From: Phycicoccus sp. Soil748
GTDB lineage: Bacteria; Actinomycetota; Actinomycetes; Actinomycetales; Dermatophilaceae
Assembly (NCBI RefSeq): GCF_001428025.1
Contig: NZ_LMSC01000007.1
Location: forward strand, 301,675 to 360,460
Direction of reading: 5' to 3'
DNA: 58,786 nucleotides
Positions within the stretch are counted from its first letter, which is position 1; each line of letters begins with the position of its first letter. Shown one piece after another: positions 28,037-37,267 of this stretch. The notes beneath the pieces were generated by a model. The model did not search any database. It was not told the DNA's origin and saw only the letters and a program-made list of their open reading frames with translations. The position numbers and the translations under genes were made by a program.

Positions 28037-31000
28037 GTGTCGATGCATCATCTGGGGCGGCGCCACCGCGGCTACGTAGCCGTGGTCGGTGTCAGTGCCC
28101 TGTCGGTAGTGGCGGCTGCCGCGCTCGGAACCTCGAGTGCCTCCGCCAGTGTGAACCCGAGCGCGCCCAAGCACCGCGGCTCGCTCGTGGACGTCCCCAA
28201 GGGACTCAAGAGTGCCGGCTCCTACCGGCTTGGCACCCAGCGCAGCGGGGCCGAGAAGGTGGACCGCTCGCTGGTGGGCGCCAAGGGCCAGGTCGACGTC
28301 ATGATCGAGCTCGACGCCGCCCCCGCCTCCTCGGCGTTCGGGCTGGCCCGGGCGCGCGGGACGGCGGCCGCCACGACGGCGTCCCGCAACCAGACTGCCG
28401 CGGTCAAGCGCGCGCAGGCTGCTGTCGAGTCCCACTTCGGGGCCTCCGCCACCAAGGCGAAGACGCTGTACCGCGCGCACGCGCTGTACTCGGGCGTCGC
28501 GGTCCGCACCGACGCGAGCAAGCTCCAGGCCCTCGCCGCCCTCCCGGGCGTCAAGGCCGTGCACCGCATCACCCCCAAGCAGGCCTCCAACTCCTCCTCG
28601 GTGCCGCTCATCGGCGCCCCCGAGGTCTGGAAGGGCCGCGGCGAGACGGGGCAGGGCGTCCGCGTCGGCGTCATCGACACGGGCATCGACTACACCCACG
28701 CCGACTTCGGTGGTCCCGGCACCAAGGCGGCGTTCGACGCCGCCAAGGCGAGCAACACCTTCACGCCCACGGCCAAGGTGGTCGGCGGCTACGACTTCGC
28801 CGGTGACGCCTACAACCCCAGCGAGGGCGTGGGCACGCCCGTCCCGGACGCCAACCCCCTCGACTGCGAGGGTCACGGCTCCCACGTCTCGGGCACCACG
28901 GCCGGGCTCGGCGTCAACAAGGACGGCTCGACCTACACGGGCGGCTACTCCAAGGACATCGACCCCGCGTCGCTGAGCATCGGCCCGGGTGTCGCACCCG
29001 GCGCCAGCCTCTACGCGCTCAAGGTCTTCGGCTGCGAGGGTGACACCAGCATCGTGGGCCAGGCCCTCGACTGGGCCGCCGACCCCAACGGTGACGGCGA
29101 CCTGTCCGACCGCCTCGACGTCGTCAACATGTCGCTCGGCTCGAGCTACGGCTCGCCCGACGACCCCGACTCCGTCGCCAGCAACAACCTCGCCGCGCTC
29201 GGCACCGTCGTCGTCGCCTCCATGGGCAACAGCGGTGACGTCTACGAGGTCGGCGGCGCCCCGGGCAACGCCACGCGCGTGCTCGCCGTGGCTGCCTCCG
29301 ACGACGGCAACGACGTCGTCGACGGCCTCAAGGTCGACAGCCCGGACGACATCGAGCCGGCCGACACCGTCGACGGCAAGCAGGACAACGTCTTCGCCGC
29401 GCTGAAGTCGGTGGCCTACGACTGGGCGAACAAGCCCGGCCTCAGCAACACCGACGTCGTCACCCTCGGCGACTGGAGCCAGCCGCCGTCGGACACGAAC
29501 AACACCGACGGCTGCTCGCCGCTGTCCACGGCCGACGCGGCTGCGGTCGCCGGCAAGGTCCTCATGACCATGTGGCTCGACGGCACGGGCCGTCGCTGCG
29601 GCTCGGTGGGTCGTTCGGGCAACGCTGAGACCGCCGGCGCCGCCGGCGTCATCTTCGGCAGCGACGTCAACTCCTTCTCCGCCGGTGTCACCGGTTCCGA
29701 GGTCATCCCGGCGATGCTCCTGGTCAACCAGGGCACCGAGGCGATCAAGGGCCAGCTCGACGCGGACCACGCAGTCAAGGTCACCATGACCAACGACCTG
29801 CGCAACTCGGTCGTCGTCGTCAACAAGGGCGCGATCGACCAGCTCGCGGGCTTCTCCTCGCGCGGCATCGGCGTGGCGAACAACGTCAAGCCCGACGTCG
29901 CGGCCCCGGGTGTCACCACCTTCTCGGTGGCGGTCGGCACGGGCAACGAGGGCATCGCCGAGAGCGGCACCTCCATGGCCTCCCCGCACGTGGCCGGCCA
30001 GGCCGCGCTCGTGCGTGGCCTGCACAGCACCTGGAGCGTCGAGGAGGTCAAGGCCGCCATCATGAACACGGCGACCCAGGACGTCTTCGTCGGCCAGGAC
30101 CACACCGGTGCCGTCTACGGCCCCGAGCGGGTCGGCTCCGGCCGCGTCGAGGTGGACGACTCCGTCGGCACCTCGACCCTGGCCTACAGCAAGGACACCC
30201 CGGGCGCGGTCAGCGTCTCCTTCGGTCCCGTGGCGGTCACCGCCCCGACGACCACGCTGACCAAGACGGTCAAGGTCGTCAACAAGCGGCCCACCGGCTC
30301 CGCGGCCTACACGATCGGCTACAAGGCGGCGCACCCCACCCCTGGCGTCACCTACTCGTTCAGCCCCACCCAGGTGAACCTCGCGGCCGGCGCCTCGGTC
30401 GACGTCAAGGTCACGGCCACGATCACCAAGGCCAACCTGCGCGTCGCCCAGGACCCGACCACCTCGCCCGACCCGCTGGACATCGGCCTGCAGCGCAGCT
30501 TCCGGACCGACGCGAGCGGCCGCATGGTCCTCACCCCGGTCGGGTCCACGCCCGGTGGCGCCCTGCGCGTGCCGGTGTGGTCGGCTCCGCGGCCGGCCTC
30601 GGTGATGTCCTCCACGGGCAACGCCACGGTCAGCGGCGGCAGCTCCGTCAAGTGGGGCAAGCTCACCCTCACGGGCACCGGTGTCGACCAGGGCGGCGTC
30701 TCGGGCTACCAGTCCAGCGTCTCCGCGGTCGAGCTGCAGGGCATGAGCTCCAAGATGCCGAGCTGCAGCAGCACGCTGGCGGTCAACTGCATCGCCTTCG
30801 CTGACGACCGTTCCGCGGACCTGCGCTACGTGGGTGCCGGCTCGGACTACAACATGGCGGGCAACCTGGACGACAGCACGCTGACCTTCGCGGTCAACAG
30901 CTGGGGCCCGTGGCGCACGCCCGCGTCGTACACCGAGTTCGACGTCCTGCTCGAGACCGACGCCACCAACGCCGGGCCAGACGCAGCCGTCTACAACACC

Positions 31001-31759
31001 CGTGTGTCGACGACGGACGACTACGACTACTTCCTCTCGGAGCTGGTCGACCTGCGCAAGAGCTCGGACACCTACGGTGAGGTCCTCGACGACCAGCTCA
31101 TCAACGGCATCGACGGCTCCTTCGACACCAACGTCTTCAACAGCGACTCGCTGGTGCTGCCGGTGTCGATGGGGGTCCTCGCGGACGCCGGGCTCGTCAA
31201 GGACGCCTCCGCCAAGCTCAAGTACTGGGTGGAGTCGTACTCGGCGGAGGCTGGGGCGGTCGACACGATCGGCTCGTCCTCGGCGCCGATGACCATCAGC
31301 GTGGGTTCGCCCGCCCTGTCGGCCTTCGGTGACTTCTGGACGCTGCTGAACACCGACCTCCCGGGTCAGGTGCTCCGCATCCGTCGCAACGACGCGGCCT
31401 ACGCCACGGACAAGCCGATCGGCCTGATGCTGGTCCACCACCTCAACACCGACGGCCTGCGCTCGCAGGTGGTCCGGGTCAAGGCGGCGACCAGCACCAC
31501 GCTGTCGGCGAACGACCGCGACTTCGGCTACGGCTACCGCCCGACGCTGACCGCCACGGTCGCCCCGTCGCTGACCACCGGCACGGTGACGTTCATGGAC
31601 GGCACCAAGAAGCTGGGTACGGCCACGGTCTCGGGCGGCAAGGCCACCTTCAAGGCCCCCGTCCTGGCACGCGGCACGCACTCGCTGAAGGCGGTGTACG
31701 GCGGCTCGACCGTCTACCTGTCCTCCACGTCGGCGGCCCTGTCGGTGGTCGTGCGCTGA
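28037..31759 (+). CDS. Secreted subtilisin-like serine protease (S8), multidomain
   Basis: 1240 residues. Signal peptide about 1-37 (cleavage near ASA-SVN), an I9-type propeptide to about 200, then the S8 domain with Asp214 (VIDTGID), His280 (GHGSHVSG) and Ser646 (GTSMASPHVAG). The long His-Ser spacing is due to a PA-domain insert. About 500 residues of beta-rich C-terminal region end in an Ig-like repeat (TGTVTFMDGTKKLGTATV). GTG start with AAGGAGA at 28026-28032. The 228 bases upstream are AT-richer and hold the promoter, not resolved. Predicted extracellular protein degradation. Confidence 0.92.
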   Translation: MSMHHLGRRHRGYVAVVGVSALSVVAAAALGTSSASASVNPSAPKHRGSLVDVPKGLKSAGSYRLGTQRSGAEKVDRSLVGAKGQVDVMIELDAAPASSAFGLARARGTAAATTASRNQTAAVKRAQAAVESHFGASATKAKTLYRAHALYSGVAVRTDASKLQALAALPGVKAVHRITPKQASNSSSVPLIGAPEVWKGRGETGQGVRVGVIDTGIDYTHADFGGPGTKAAFDAAKASNTFTPTAKVVGGYDFAGDAYNPSEGVGTPVPDANPLDCEGHGSHVSGTTAGLGVNKDGSTYTGGYSKDIDPASLSIGPGVAPGASLYALKVFGCEGDTSIVGQALDWAADPNGDGDLSDRLDVVNMSLGSSYGSPDDPDSVASNNLAALGTVVVASMGNSGDVYEVGGAPGNATRVLAVAASDDGNDVVDGLKVDSPDDIEPADTVDGKQDNVFAALKSVAYDWANKPGLSNTDVVTLGDWSQPPSDTNNTDGCSPLSTADAAAVAGKVLMTMWLDGTGRRCGSVGRSGNAETAGAAGVIFGSDVNSFSAGVTGSEVIPAMLLVNQGTEAIKGQLDADHAVKVTMTNDLRNSVVVVNKGAIDQLAGFSSRGIGVANNVKPDVAAPGVTTFSVAVGTGNEGIAESGTSMASPHVAGQAALVRGLHSTWSVEEVKAAIMNTATQDVFVGQDHTGAVYGPERVGSGRVEVDDSVGTSTLAYSKDTPGAVSVSFGPVAVTAPTTTLTKTVKVVNKRPTGSAAYTIGYKAAHPTPGVTYSFSPTQVNLAAGASVDVKVTATITKANLRVAQDPTTSPDPLDIGLQRSFRTDASGRMVLTPVGSTPGGALRVPVWSAPRPASVMSSTGNATVSGGSSVKWGKLTLTGTGVDQGGVSGYQSSVSAVELQGMSSKMPSCSSTLAVNCIAFADDRSADLRYVGAGSDYNMAGNLDDSTLTFAVNSWGPWRTPASYTEFDVLLETDATNAGPDAAVYNTRVSTTDDYDYFLSELVDLRKSSDTYGEVLDDQLINGIDGSFDTNVFNSDSLVLPVSMGVLADAGLVKDASAKLKYWVESYSAEAGAVDTIGSSSAPMTISVGSPALSAFGDFWTLLNTDLPGQVLRIRRNDAAYATDKPIGLMLVHHLNTDGLRSQVVRVKAATSTTLSANDRDFGYGYRPTLTATVAPSLTTGTVTFMDGTKKLGTATVSGGKATFKAPVLARGTHSLKAVYGGSTVYLSSTSAALSVVVR

Positions 31760-31780
31760 GCACCCACCACCACGCCTGAC

Positions 31781-31814
31781 CAGTGGGCCCCTGCCGGGAG
31801 GCAGGGGCCCACTG
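31781..31814. terminator. Bidirectional hairpin, subtilase/nagA
   Basis: CAGTGGGCCCCTGCC (31781-31795) and GGCAGGGGCCCACTG (31800-31814) are exact complements with the loop GGGA. It sits between two convergent genes. No T-run, a common actinobacterial form. Confidence 0.8.
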
Positions 31815-31852
31815 CCGTCCCGGCGCCCAGGGGAAGAACGGGGCGTATGGCG

Positions 31853-33061
31853 TCAGAGCCAGGCGCCGCGGCGCAGCACCCGCACGAGCTCGAGCGACTC
31901 GTCCGCGACGACGACATCGGCGTGGCCACCCGGCGCCAGGGCGCCGACCTCGGCCAGGCCCACGGCACGTGCCGGCGTGGCCGAGGCGGCGGTGACGGCG
32001 TCGACGAGGTCGATGCCGAGGTCCTGGACGCACCACCGGACCTGCTCGAGCAGGGTCGAGACCCCGCCGGCGAGCGAGCCGCCCTCGGTGAGGCGGGCCT
32101 CCCGGCCGGTCACGGTGACCGAGCGACCGCCGAGGGTGTGCGCGCCCTCGGGCAGCCCGCTGGCGGACATCGCGTCGCTGACGAGGGCTATGGCTGCGGA
32201 ACCCGCGGTGTCGAACAGCAGCCGCACGGTCGGACCTGCGAGGTGCACGCCGTCGGCGATGACCTCCACGACGGCCTCACCGCGGACCGCGGCGCCGAGG
32301 GCGGCGCCGACCGGCCCGGGGGCGCGGTGGTGCAGTGGCGGCATCCCGTTGAACAGGTGGGTCACGAGGGCCTTGCCCCCGGCGCCGCCGTACCCCGCCA
32401 CGGCGGCGAGCGCTGCAGCGCACGTGTCGTGGTCGGCGTCGGTGTGCCCCAGGGACGCGACGACTCCGTGGTCGGCCAGGGCCGAGGGCAGCTCGCTGCG
32501 GGGGTCGCGCTCGGGGGCGAAGGTCATGTGGCGCAGGCCGCCCCCTGCAAGGGTGCAGAGGTCCTCCACGAGGTCGAGGTCGACGTCGACCAGCGCCGCC
32601 GGGTCCTGGGCGCCGCACCGCACGCTCGACAGGAACGGCCCCTCGAGGTGGATGCCGGCGAGCACTCCGGACTCGACCAGGGGGGCGAGCGTGGAGACGC
32701 CTTCGCGCAGCATCCCGGCGGGGGCGGAGACCAGCGAGGCCACGACGGAGGTGGTCCCGTGGCGCTGGTGGTGCTCGGCCGCGACGAGGGACCCGGCCGT
32801 CCCCACGCCGAACTCGCCGCCGGCACCCCCGTGGCAGTGGAGGTCGACGAGGCCCGGGAGCAACGTGAGCCCCGGGCGCCACCACGAGGGGGTGGTCACG
32901 TCCGACCAGCCGCCGAGCCGTTGGGCCGACTCGGGCCGTGGGCCGACGTGGACGATGCGACCGTCCTCGACCGCCACCACCCCGTCGGCGACCACGCCGT
33001 CCGGGGTCACGAGCCGGCCGGGCAGCAGCTGTCGGGGGACGGCGTGGGGTGCGGAGGTCAC
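31853..33061 (-). CDS. nagA: N-acetylhexosamine-6-phosphate deacetylase (NagA/AgaA)
   Basis: 402 residues. Amidohydrolase removing acetate from GlcNAc-6-P or GalNAc-6-P. Metal and substrate motifs: DLHCHGG, HLEGPF, LGHTDAD, THLFNGMPPL and VSDAMSA. The GTG at 33061 overlaps the upstream SIS gene stop by 4 bases, so the two are translated together. Neighbouring kinase and aldolase genes suggest GalNAc-6-P as the substrate, but the sequence alone does not decide. Confidence 0.92.
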   Translation of the reverse strand: MTSAPHAVPRQLLPGRLVTPDGVVADGVVAVEDGRIVHVGPRPESAQRLGGWSDVTTPSWWRPGLTLLPGLVDLHCHGGAGGEFGVGTAGSLVAAEHHQRHGTTSVVASLVSAPAGMLREGVSTLAPLVESGVLAGIHLEGPFLSSVRCGAQDPAALVDVDLDLVEDLCTLAGGGLRHMTFAPERDPRSELPSALADHGVVASLGHTDADHDTCAAALAAVAGYGGAGGKALVTHLFNGMPPLHHRAPGPVGAALGAAVRGEAVVEVIADGVHLAGPTVRLLFDTAGSAAIALVSDAMSASGLPEGAHTLGGRSVTVTGREARLTEGGSLAGGVSTLLEQVRWCVQDLGIDLVDAVTAASATPARAVGLAEVGALAPGGHADVVVADESLELVRVLRRGAWL

Positions 33062-33960
33062 GACAGGATGATGGACCTCGTGAGGTGGCGGGGGCGATCC
33101 GGGTCGACCCCGGCGCGTCGCGCCTTGAGCAGGCAGAGCCGGTGGACCCGCAGCAGGTCGGCGAGGGGGTCGATGTCGCGGTGCTCGAAGTGGCCACCGG
33201 TGGCGAGCACGTCGTCGGCCAGGCCATCGGGGACCTCGCCGAAGGCCCACGTGGCCCGCCCGGCCGTGGTGATGCTGATGGGGCCGTGGCGGTACTCCAT
33301 GGCGGGGTAGGCCTCGGTCCAGAACTGCGCGGACTCCCGCAGCTTGAGCGCTGCCTCCTGGGCGAGCCCGACGGTCCAGCCACGGCCGAGGAAGGTGAGC
33401 TGCTCGGCGTCGGCGACACCGGCGAGGGCGGTGTCCTCGTCCTCGGCGAGGACCGCCTCGGCGTCGGCGACGGCGCGGCCGAGGTCCTCACCCAGCGTGG
33501 CGCGCAGCAGGAAGAGCGTGGTCGTCGCGAAGCGGGTCTGCACGACCGACCGCTCGTCGACCTCGGCCATGAGCAGGCAGTCGCTGCCCAGCTCGGTCAG
33601 CCGCGTGCCCGCCGTCGCCACGATGGTGGTCACGCGCACGCCGCGCTCCCGCAGGCCTGCGACCAGTTCGATGACCTCGGTCGTCGTCCCCGAGCGGGAG
33701 ATCGCGACGACGTGGTCGAAGGTCCGTCCCGTCGGGAACTCGCTGGCGGCGTGGGCCTCGGTGACGCCGTGGCCGCCCTGCTCGCGCAGGACGGCGTAGG
33801 CCTGGGCCATGTAGTAGGACGTCCCGCAGCCGACGACGGCGACGTGGTCACCGGGGCGGGGGAGGACCGCGGTGGCCTCGTCGACCCGACCCAGCACAGT
33901 GGCCCAGTCGGCCGGCTGCGTGGCGATCTCGGCGGCGACATGGCTGGTGTAGTCGGTCAT
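33058..33960 (-). CDS. SIS-domain sugar-phosphate deaminase/isomerase (AgaS/NagB-II-like)
   Basis: 300 residues, two SIS folds like the isomerase half of GlmS but without a glutaminase domain. VGCGTSYYMAQ, ISRSGTTTEV and LGRGWTVGLAQEAALKLRE with EYRHGP are the ligand loops. Such proteins turn amino-sugar phosphates into keto sugar phosphates plus ammonia (AgaS: galactosamine-6-P to tagatose-6-P; NagB-II: glucosamine-6-P to fructose-6-P). First gene of the operon with nagA, divergent from the ABC importer. TTGACT on its strand (about 34018-34023) is a possible -35. Confidence 0.85.
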   Translation of the reverse strand: MTDYTSHVAAEIATQPADWATVLGRVDEATAVLPRPGDHVAVVGCGTSYYMAQAYAVLREQGGHGVTEAHAASEFPTGRTFDHVVAISRSGTTTEVIELVAGLRERGVRVTTIVATAGTRLTELGSDCLLMAEVDERSVVQTRFATTTLFLLRATLGEDLGRAVADAEAVLAEDEDTALAGVADAEQLTFLGRGWTVGLAQEAALKLRESAQFWTEAYPAMEYRHGPISITTAGRATWAFGEVPDGLADDVLATGGHFEHRDIDPLADLLRVHRLCLLKARRAGVDPDRPRHLTRSIILS

Positions 33961-34094
33961 CGGTGCCCCTCTGTGAGCGGATAAGAGTGGCTGAAGTGTT
34001 CCGCACTCAGATTCGATCAGTCAAGACGTGCCGTGTTTGCGACGCTTTGTGACGCCGGGCCGACGTGACGATCGCAAAAGTGGCCCAGAAGTGC

Positions 34095-34178
34095 TTGACG
34101 AGGGCGCGGTGCCGGGCCATGGTTTCCCTCATGCTTCGGCGAACATGAGCGAAGCGCGCTTCAAACGACAGGAAACGA
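34095..34178 (+). promoter_or_regulatory. Promoter and candidate DeoR operator of the amino-sugar operon
   Basis: TTGACG (34095-34100), a 17-base spacer and CATGGT (34118-34123) form a reasonable promoter. About 40 bases on, AAACGA occurs twice (34163-34168 and 34173-34178), ten bases apart on the same helix face, a pattern seen for DeoR-family operators. The rest of 33961-34254 has no gene but is less GC-rich than its surroundings. Confidence 0.5.
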
Positions 34179-34254
34179 TCATCCGACTCGAGCCGCGGCT
34201 CGGGTCGCGACCCGGGCTCTGCCGAAGCGTTCAATGACGAACACGAGGAGCGAC

Positions 34255-35532
34255 GTGCGCACCACGACTTCAGGACACACAGCGGCGCTGCGCTGGGGCG
34301 TGCTCGCCCTCGGCGCGGGCCTGGGCCTGGCGGCCTGCTCGGGCGGGACCGGGGCGGGGTCGGCCGGCGGAGGGGGCAACTCCGGGAAGAAGGCGACCAC
34401 CATCAAGCTGGTCGCCGCGGAGTACTCCAAGGACCACACCAAGGCGTTCTGGGACAAGTTCGCCACCGACTACAAGGCGAAGACCGGCAACACCCTCGAG
34501 GTGCAGATCGTCAGCTGGGACGACATCGACCAGCAGAGCTCGACGATGGTCCAGAACAACAACCCGCCGGACATCCTCAACCTCAACGCCTACGCGAGCT
34601 ACGCCAAGGACGGCCTGCTCTACAGCGCCGACGACGTGCTCTCCAGCTCGGTGAAGTCCGACCTGCTCGACGCCTTCGTCAAGTCGGGCACCTACAACGG
34701 CAAGATGTACGGCATGCCGGACCTCAGCTCGGCCCGCGCCATGTTCTACAACAAGGCGCTGTTCAAGAAGGCCGGCATCGCCGCCCCGCCGAAGACCTGG
34801 GCCGAGTTCGAGCAGGACGCCACCAAGGTCGCGGGCCTCGGCGACGGCAGCATCGGCTACGGCCTGCCGCTGGGCCCGGAGGAGTCGCAGGGCGAGTTCT
34901 CCATCTGGATGTTCAACAACGGCGGGGACTGGAAGAAGGACGGGAAGTGGACGATCAACTCCCCGGAGAACGTCGAGACGCTCACCTTCCTCAAGTCGCT
35001 GGCGACCAAGAAGCTCACGCAGAACAACCCCGGCAAGACCAACCGGCAGGACGCGTTCGACCTGTTCGCCTCCGGCAAGGTCGGCATGGTCGTCGGCTTC
35101 TCCCCGCTGGCGGCCACCCTCGACGGAGCCAAGAAGGTCGACTACGGCGTCGCGCCGATGCCGACCAAGGCCGACGGCGGTGAGCCGCAGACGTTCGGCG
35201 TCACCGACTACCTGATGGCGTTCAAGAAGACGGGCAACCAGGACGCGGTGAAGGCGTTCTACGACCTGTACTACCAGAAGGACCAGGTCAACACCTTCAT
35301 CAAGGCCGAGGGCTTCCTGCCGGTGACCAAGTCCGGCATCGAGCAGTTCAAGTCCGACACCAAGCTCGCGACCTACCTCGAGACGCTGCCCAACGCGCAC
35401 CTGACGCCGACCGACGACCCCACGTGGGACAAGGTCAAGCTGGCCGTGCAGCAGAACCTCGGCACCGCCGTGACGGGTGACCCGAAGGCCGTGCTCGACA
35501 AGCTGCAGAAGTCCGCCGAGGCCGGCAGCTGA
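34255..35532 (+). CDS. ABC importer sugar-binding lipoprotein
   Basis: 425 residues. Family 1 solute-binding protein with a lipoprotein signal: positive start, hydrophobic run and lipobox LAAC at about 25-28, then a Gly/Ser linker. It binds the sugar outside the membrane and delivers it to the two permeases. GTG 34255 is preferred because GAGGAG at 34245-34250 lies 4 bases before it, downstream of the alternative ATG at 34234. Context suggests an amino sugar or GalNAc oligosaccharide as ligand. Confidence 0.9.
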   Translation: MRTTTSGHTAALRWGVLALGAGLGLAACSGGTGAGSAGGGGNSGKKATTIKLVAAEYSKDHTKAFWDKFATDYKAKTGNTLEVQIVSWDDIDQQSSTMVQNNNPPDILNLNAYASYAKDGLLYSADDVLSSSVKSDLLDAFVKSGTYNGKMYGMPDLSSARAMFYNKALFKKAGIAAPPKTWAEFEQDATKVAGLGDGSIGYGLPLGPEESQGEFSIWMFNNGGDWKKDGKWTINSPENVETLTFLKSLATKKLTQNNPGKTNRQDAFDLFASGKVGMVVGFSPLAATLDGAKKVDYGVAPMPTKADGGEPQTFGVTDYLMAFKKTGNQDAVKAFYDLYYQKDQVNTFIKAEGFLPVTKSGIEQFKSDTKLATYLETLPNAHLTPTDDPTWDKVKLAVQQNLGTAVTGDPKAVLDKLQKSAEAGS

Positions 35533-35534
35533 GC

Positions 35535-36431
35535 ATGAAGAGACGAGGTGAGGCGTCGGGCCCCGTCGCACTGCTGTGGCTGGGGCCCGCGCTCATCCTC
35601 ATCGCCGGGGTGGTCGTCTACCCCGCCGTGGAGCTGGTCAAGGCGTCGCTCTCGCGCTACTCCATCACGGGGCTGCGCAAGGGCGACGCCGGGCTGGAGA
35701 ACTTCCGCGGCGTCCTGGCCAACGAGTCCCTCGGCACGGTCCTGACCAACACCCTGGTCTGGGTGGTCGCGGTCGTCGTGCTGACGATCCTCATCAGCCT
35801 CGGGGTCGCGCAGTTCCTCACCAAGGACTTCTGGGGCCGGCGGGTGGTGCGGTGGGCGGTCATCGTGCCGTGGGCCGCGTCACTGGTCATCACCGCGCGA
35901 CTGTTCAGCCTCATCTACAGCTACTACTACGGCACGCTCAACGCGCTGCTGTTGAAGCTGCACGTCATCAGCACGCCGATCGACTTCCTGGGCGACGACC
36001 GCTGGATCATGCCGTCGATGGTGGCGGTCGGGGTGTTCGTCTCGATCCCGTTCACCGCCTACGTGTTCGTCGCCGGGCTGCACGCCATCCCGAGCGACGT
36101 CTACGAGGCGGCGCGCATCGACGGCGCCTCGCCCTGGAAGGTGTGGCGGCTGATCACGCTGCCGCTGCTGCGCCCGGCCGTCCTCGTGGCGACCGTGCTC
36201 AACATGATCTACGTGTTCAACAGCTTCCCGATCATCTACACGCTCAACGAGTCCAACCCCGGGTTCGGCCACGACACGACGATCACGTTCATGTACAAGC
36301 TGGCGTTCAAGAGCGCCGAGAAGGACGTGGGCCAGTCGGCGGCCGCGGGCCTGTTCAACGTGCTGCTCATCCTGGTGGCCGTCGTCGTCTACCTGCGGGT
36401 CTCGCGGTGGCGTGAGGAGGAGCAGTCGTGA
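35535..36431 (+). CDS. ABC sugar permease, MalF/UgpA type
   Basis: 298 residues, six membrane helices. The cytoplasmic EAA loop reads EAARIDGASPWKVWR and contacts the ATPase. Starts two bases after the binding-protein stop and ends with a GTGA overlap into the second permease. Confidence 0.92.
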   Translation: MKRRGEASGPVALLWLGPALILIAGVVVYPAVELVKASLSRYSITGLRKGDAGLENFRGVLANESLGTVLTNTLVWVVAVVVLTILISLGVAQFLTKDFWGRRVVRWAVIVPWAASLVITARLFSLIYSYYYGTLNALLLKLHVISTPIDFLGDDRWIMPSMVAVGVFVSIPFTAYVFVAGLHAIPSDVYEAARIDGASPWKVWRLITLPLLRPAVLVATVLNMIYVFNSFPIIYTLNESNPGFGHDTTITFMYKLAFKSAEKDVGQSAAAGLFNVLLILVAVVVYLRVSRWREEEQS

Positions 36432-37267
36432 ACGGCACCCTGAGCTGGCGCAGGATCCGCCCGGCGGCCATGCCGGTCATCGGGCTCGCGGTGGCGCTGG
36501 CGTTCCTGTGGCCCTACCTCGTGATGCTGCTCGACGCCTTCCGGCCCAGTGGCGACGTCGTCACCACGCCCGCCTCGATCCTGCCGCGGGAGTGGAAGTG
36601 GACGACGTTCAGTGAGGTGGTCGGTGACGAGCGGTTCCGCGCGTGGCTGCTGACCTCCGTCGTCGTCGCCGTGGCCTCAACGGTGATCGTGGTGCTCGTC
36701 GCGGTGCCGGCGGCCTACTTCACCGCCCGGTTCCGCTTCCGGGGGCGCATTGCGTTCCTGTTCCTCGTGCTCATCACGCAGATGTTCTCGCCGACCTCGC
36801 TGGTCGTCGGCATCTACCGGGAGTTCTTCTCCCTCAACCTCGTCAACACCTACCTCGCCCTCATCCTCACCAACGCTGCGTTCAACCTCGCCTTCGCGGT
36901 CTGGATCCTGCACGGGTTCTTCGCCTCCATCCCCAAGGAGGTCGAGGAGGCGGCCGAGCTCGACGGGTGCGGCCCGGTGACGCGGCTGCGGCGGATCATG
37001 CTGCCGCTGACGCTGCCCGGCCTCGTGACGGCGACCATCTTCACCTTCATCGCGGCCTGGAACGAGTACGTCGTGGCGCTGACCCTCATGCTCGACGACA
37101 GCAAGAAGCCGCTCACCGTCGGCATCAACTCCTACGTCACCGGCTACGAGCAGAACTGGGACCAGCTGTTCGGCGCCTCGATCATCGCGATCGTGCCGGT
37201 CGTGATCCTGTTCGCGATCATCGAGAAGCACCTCGTGGGGGGCCTGACGGCCGGGTCGGTCAAGTGA
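36428..37267 (+). CDS. ABC sugar permease, MalG/UgpE type
   Basis: 279 residues, six membrane helices, EAA loop EAAELDGCGPVTRLRR. Forms the channel with the preceding permease. No ATP-binding subunit is encoded in the operon; a shared MsiK-type ATPase from elsewhere is expected, as is common for actinobacterial sugar importers. Confidence 0.92.
   Translation: MNGTLSWRRIRPAAMPVIGLAVALAFLWPYLVMLLDAFRPSGDVVTTPASILPREWKWTTFSEVVGDERFRAWLLTSVVVAVASTVIVVLVAVPAAYFTARFRFRGRIAFLFLVLITQMFSPTSLVVGIYREFFSLNLVNTYLALILTNAAFNLAFAVWILHGFFASIPKEVEEAAELDGCGPVTRLRRIMLPLTLPGLVTATIFTFIAAWNEYVVALTLMLDDSKKPLTVGINSYVTGYEQNWDQLFGASIIAIVPVVILFAIIEKHLVGGLTAGSVK

Noticed and set aside
27956-31681. Very long open frame antisense to the subtilase (over 1200 codons), and similar ones opposite 511-2850, 17630-22395 and 43869-46850
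   Set aside because: In DNA this GC-rich, the frame opposite a real gene lacks stops. The translations are Arg/Gly/His/Val-rich, show no family motifs, and overlap genes with clear catalytic residues.
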